Below are positions 61,531-64,000 of a DNA stretch of 64,000 nucleotides, in pieces. Source of the DNA: Laceyella tengchongensis. Lineage in GTDB: Bacteria > Bacillota > Bacilli > Thermoactinomycetales > Thermoactinomycetaceae. Position 1 is the stretch's first letter. Every line of letters starts with the position of its first letter. The notes under the pieces are model-generated. The model ran no database searches. It worked only from the letters and a program-made list of their open reading frames with translations, and was not told where the DNA came from. Position numbers and translations under genes: made by a program. The stretch covers positions 1 to 64,000 of the forward strand of contig NZ_FXTU01000004.1 of NCBI RefSeq assembly GCF_900182735.1, given 5' to 3'.

Positions 61531-62850
61531 ATTATTTTCACCTCCTTCTTGTAGAAGATCTTTTTTAAGCGTACTTATATGCATCTGAATGAAGTCTTTC
61601 TCATACATTTTATATTCCTTACTGTTTTCTTCAGTGCAAAGCATTAGTTTAACTAGAATCTTTTCTTTTTTTTCTTTGTTAGTTAGTTCCAACGCTTCTT
61701 TATAATATTGTTTAGCTTTGCTTTTATTTCCTTCTGCAAATAAGCAATCCCCAAGTGCAACAAGTGCTTCATTTAATCTGAGAATATCTTTGCATTTACG
61801 TCCAAGTTGAACTGCTTCTTCTAGTGGGATTTTTGCAAATTTAAATTTCTTTTGCTTCAAATATAGCAAACCTAACTGTGTTTGAGTAGATATAAGTAGA
61901 TATTCTCGCTTAACTTCTTTTTCTAGATTAAGCGCCGTACGAAAACATCGCTGTGCATCACTAAGTCTGCCTTGTTTAACATAACAGCTTCCAAGTGTTG
62001 TCCAGAGTTCAAAAGATCTATCATACATCCTGTCAATCCGTGCTCTTTCAATTCCTTCTTTAGCAATTGAGATCGACTTCTCATATATCTCCATTTTGTA
62101 ATAGATTTTAGCTTGGGTATCGTACATGTTAAGCAAAACTTCAGTACTAGGAATGACTTCTTTTTCAGCCCATAACTCCTCTAAAATTTGAAGGGCTTCC
62201 CCTGCTCTGTTAAGCTTTTCTAGATATATAGCTTTACTTACTTTTAAATAGTACTCAATATACCGCCTTTGTTTATTAGGAACAAATGATTCCAATCCTT
62301 TTTCAACACAACGTAATGCTTCGTCTACATCACTGGTGTGCAAAATACGCCCTATTTCATAATAAGAAGCAGCTTTAATATTGCTATTGTAGTATTCGTG
62401 AGTATCAACTTCTTTAATTGATTTTAGATAATATGAATGAGCTTTTGGTATTAGTTCTTTCTTAGCGTAGCATTTTGCTTTTAAAAAATAGTAATCAGCT
62501 AATAAAGGGTCATTTTTTTCTAGATGTATTTTTCTTAGTTCTTCTTGAGCGAAATCTGCACTAACGAGGTCAATATCATTCTCAATAGCAACAAGCCGAT
62601 TTTTTATGTCTTCCTCTGAAAAATCTTGTACCTGTAGAATAGATGAGGTTTTATTCAAGTCTACACCAATTTTTTTACACAAATGATCAAGCTTTTCCCT
62701 GCTTACTTGACAAGCTCCACGTTCAATATTGCTTATAGTTGCAGTTGAAATTATCTCATCTGCTAAATCCTCTTGTCGTGCACGTTTTCTTTTTCTTGCC
62801 CTTCTAATTAAATTTCCCAATTCTGGTGTTATCACAATGTATTCTTTCAC
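61465..62850 (-). CDS. HTH-TPR regulator (RRNPP-like)
   Basis: The 461-residue protein has an N-terminal HTH (about 10-65, GNLIRRARKRKRARQEDLADEI... TISNIERG) and TPR repeats from about 90 to 420 (ADYYFLKAKCYAKKEL, GRLSDAQRCFRTALNLEK). It resembles the peptide-sensing regulators of Bacillales, many of which steer phage decisions or stress. The GTG start at 62850 has GGGGTGAT 6 bases upstream. The last 21 codons carry an internal Shine-Dalgarno and ATG, discussed separately. Confidence 0.8.
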   Translation of the reverse strand: MKEYIVITPELGNLIRRARKRKRARQEDLADEIISTATISNIERGACQVSREKLDHLCKKIGVDLNKTSSILQVQDFSEEDIKNRLVAIENDIDLVSADFAQEELRKIHLEKNDPLLADYYFLKAKCYAKKELIPKAHSYYLKSIKEVDTHEYYNSNIKAASYYEIGRILHTSDVDEALRCVEKGLESFVPNKQRRYIEYYLKVSKAIYLEKLNRAGEALQILEELWAEKEVIPSTEVLLNMYDTQAKIYYKMEIYEKSISIAKEGIERARIDRMYDRSFELWTTLGSCYVKQGRLSDAQRCFRTALNLEKEVKREYLLISTQTQLGLLYLKQKKFKFAKIPLEEAVQLGRKCKDILRLNEALVALGDCLFAEGNKSKAKQYYKEALELTNKEKKEKILVKLMLCTEENSKEYKMYEKDFIQMHISTLKKDLLQEGGENNMRSNSQVRKIKLNSAGDPPDA

Positions 62851-63206
62851 TAATTGATCACCCCAACTAATTTCTTAGTTGTGTTACATGATAGAAAAAT
62901 TTTCGAGAAAAATAAACTCTATATTCTGAACTATATAAAGGTGTTTTGAGCTATATTTTAGTGAGTGTATGGTTTGGTTTATTGAAATTTTATTCTTGTT
63001 GAGAGTTTAGCCTAAATTTTAATGAGATGATCGGTTTTTTGTATTAATTTCATTGTTTGAAAAATTTTAACTAGTTGAGTAGAATTGAAGCCAAGATGAA
63101 GTATTACCTACACAAAGGTTAACACTTTTCGTCGCAGTTAACAATCAGAAAGTTCACTCTCAGACGTCTTGTAATTTTAAATTATATAGGAAAAGGAGTG
63201 TTTTTG
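62851..63206. other. A+T-rich divergent promoter region
   Basis: About 350 bases between divergent genes with no readable frame. Promoters for the HTH-TPR gene and for the 63207 gene should lie here; operator repeats are not obvious. Confidence 0.5.
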
Positions 63207-63533
63207 ATGTTAAAACTTCAACTTGAGGGACGGGTAAATCAAGTTCAGCCATTTTTAATGGATTTGGATCGTCGCCCAGACCTTGTTGTAAAAAAACACG
63301 AAAATTTCATTGCAGGGCTTCAGCCAGAAGACAAAATCTCCGTGACCTGCTACGTTGACCGGAGTCCTAATCCAAAGCGGCGAATGAGGATTGCTCAACT
63401 CCTTTGCCGGGATGGGGTTGAAATTCGGATTCCTCTACTAGATGTCATGGAGGTAGATATGGCCAATGGAACCCGGCTGATAGCAGGGAGATCGTATGAC
63501 ATCTTTGCAGACAATAAAAAAAGAGCCATTTAA
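63207..63533 (+). CDS. small phage-type protein
   Basis: This 108-residue protein has a beginning, MLKLQLEGRVNQVQPFL, similar to DUF3970-type phage proteins, and an alpha/beta second half (DVMEVDMANGTRLIAGRSYD). AAAAGGAG sits 9 bases before ATG 63207. Function unknown. Confidence 0.5.
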   Translation: MLKLQLEGRVNQVQPFLMDLDRRPDLVVKKHENFIAGLQPEDKISVTCYVDRSPNPKRRMRIAQLLCRDGVEIRIPLLDVMEVDMANGTRLIAGRSYDIFADNKKRAI

Positions 63534-63607
63534 ATGGCCCGCACAGAAAAAGTTAGATTATCTCCATTATAGCATAAACGGAATTGCCAGAAAGGGGTTC
63601 CAGATTA

Positions 63608-63820
63608 ATGGAGGAAGCAGAAATCCGATTTTGGCACGATGAGTCAAGTGATCAGATACATGTGATCCATATTCCAAGCAGTAAGACAAAGAAAATTAAA
63701 GGCAGGAAAAAGGTGGATTACTTTTTGCAGGTATATCAAGTTACACGGGACGATTGTAAGAGGGTAAGACGAGGGGATGATCGATTGGGATTATTTAAAA
63801 GAAAGTGGTTAGGTAAGTGA
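63608..63820 (+). CDS. small basic hypothetical protein
   Basis: This 70-residue, basic protein (KTKKIKGRKK) starts at ATG 63608 with AAAGGGG about 12 bases upstream. The family is unknown. It lies between the DUF3970-like gene and a hairpin at 63850. Confidence 0.45.
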   Translation: MEEAEIRFWHDESSDQIHVIHIPSSKTKKIKGRKKVDYFLQVYQVTRDDCKRVRRGDDRLGLFKRKWLGK

Positions 63821-63849
63821 AGAGGTAACGGAAAGCGGGATAACACAAT

Positions 63850-63885
63850 GATTGGATACTTCGGGGTGGGGGCCGAGTATCCAAT
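63850..63885 (+). terminator. terminator-like hairpin
   Basis: ATTGGATACT (63851-63860) pairs with AGTATCCAAT (63876-63885), followed by a CT-rich stretch. Confidence 0.5.
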
Positions 63886-63905
63886 CTCTCTCTGGAGGGA
63901 AATAA

Positions 63906-64000
63906 ATGCAATATTGGTCGTTTGTATTATTTATCGTGGGTGTAGGTTGCGTAACATGGCGAAATTGGTTTGTCTACAAAAATGGGAACAGTGATTTTGT
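63906..64000 (+). CDS. small membrane protein, cut by the window edge
   Basis: ATG 63906 has GGAGGG upstream. The readable 31 residues begin with a hydrophobic helix (QYWSFVLFIVGVGCVTW). The gene runs off the end. Confidence 0.5.
   Translation, partial: MQYWSFVLFIVGVGCVTWRNWFVYKNGNSDF

Larger units (their letters stand above)
58475..64000. mobile_element. prophage remnant, partly deleted, running off the window
   Basis: This region has an integrase C-terminal half, a holin lacking its 5' part, an intact amidase, a regulator and small phage-type genes. It stands directly next to the tRNA-derived repeat, as a prophage that used the same tRNA would. Its right border is outside the window. Confidence 0.6.

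Noticed and set aside
1..64000. CRISPR array
   Set aside because: I see no regularly spaced 25-40 base repeats with unique spacers; the tandem repeats present are short and inside genes.

Overview
The window looks like the chromosome of a Gram-positive, spore-former-type bacterium of the order Bacillales. Thermoactinomycetaceae is my best guess, from the feel of the proteins rather than from a marker gene. Supporting features are strong AAGGAGG ribosome sites, Bacillus-type families (YndJ, YvbH, GlpT/GlpQ with a leader terminator, EssB, HTH-TPR peptide-sensing regulators) and one tRNA-Ala(GGC). The sequence is a mosaic: a backbone of moderate G+C, an A+T-rich conjugation-type island, and an 11.35 kb insert with very different codon use (rich in CGC, GCG, CTA and GTTAAC).

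1-24 kb is mostly backbone. It holds a secreted esterase, a DHA2-type drug exporter, a GNAT acetyltransferase, and a three-gene group of HEAT-like protein, short HSP90/HtpG-like ATPase and TPR/Sel1 protein. These are followed by a VOC protein, a YndJ-like membrane protein, a Crp/Fnr regulator, an HTH-TPR regulator, a TlpA/ResA-like thioredoxin, YvbH, a DinB-like protein, glpTQ behind a cre site and leader terminator, and an isolated type VII secretion protein EssB.

24.5-42.1 kb is a type IV secretion island transcribed mainly leftwards: a VirB2-like subunit, PrgI (VirB3-like), a TraC-like protein, the VirB4 ATPase, a two-domain cell-wall hydrolase, a VirB8-like protein, a VirB6/TrbL-like protein and, after a cargo block, a coiled-coil protein and the VirD4 coupling ATPase. 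I find no relaxase, integrase or replication gene in it. Between and beside the secretion genes lie a PD-(D/E)XK nuclease with a likely immunity gene and a decayed second copy, an HExxH peptidase-like protein flanked by two paralogous ~100-residue proteins, and an array of four small membrane-anchored paralogues plus a fifth fragment. This is either a degraded conjugative element or a secretion system turned to toxin delivery.

42.4-47.0 kb returns to backbone: a PhnD-like lipoprotein, two tandem-domain membrane proteins and an iron/2-oxoglutarate dioxygenase.

47.1-58.5 kb is an integrative element in the 3' end of tRNA-Ala, bounded by a perfect 48-bp direct repeat. It carries a tyrosine integrase, a winged-helix Rep-like protein, a membrane/low-complexity/HTH protein recalling actinobacterial Spd proteins, two sigma-like proteins, zinc-finger and Xre-like proteins, several small unknowns with a phage flavour, HNH and GIY-YIG nucleases, and a serine resolvase with its own res-like region. 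I see no capsid, terminase, portal or DNA-transfer ATPase gene, so its mode of life is unclear. It is the most novel-looking part of the window.

58.5-64 kb is a prophage remnant in tandem with that element: an integrase missing its 5' part, joined by an apparent deletion to a holin missing its 5' part, then an intact amidase, a second HTH-TPR regulator with a possible nested signalling-peptide gene at its 3' end, and small phage-type proteins.
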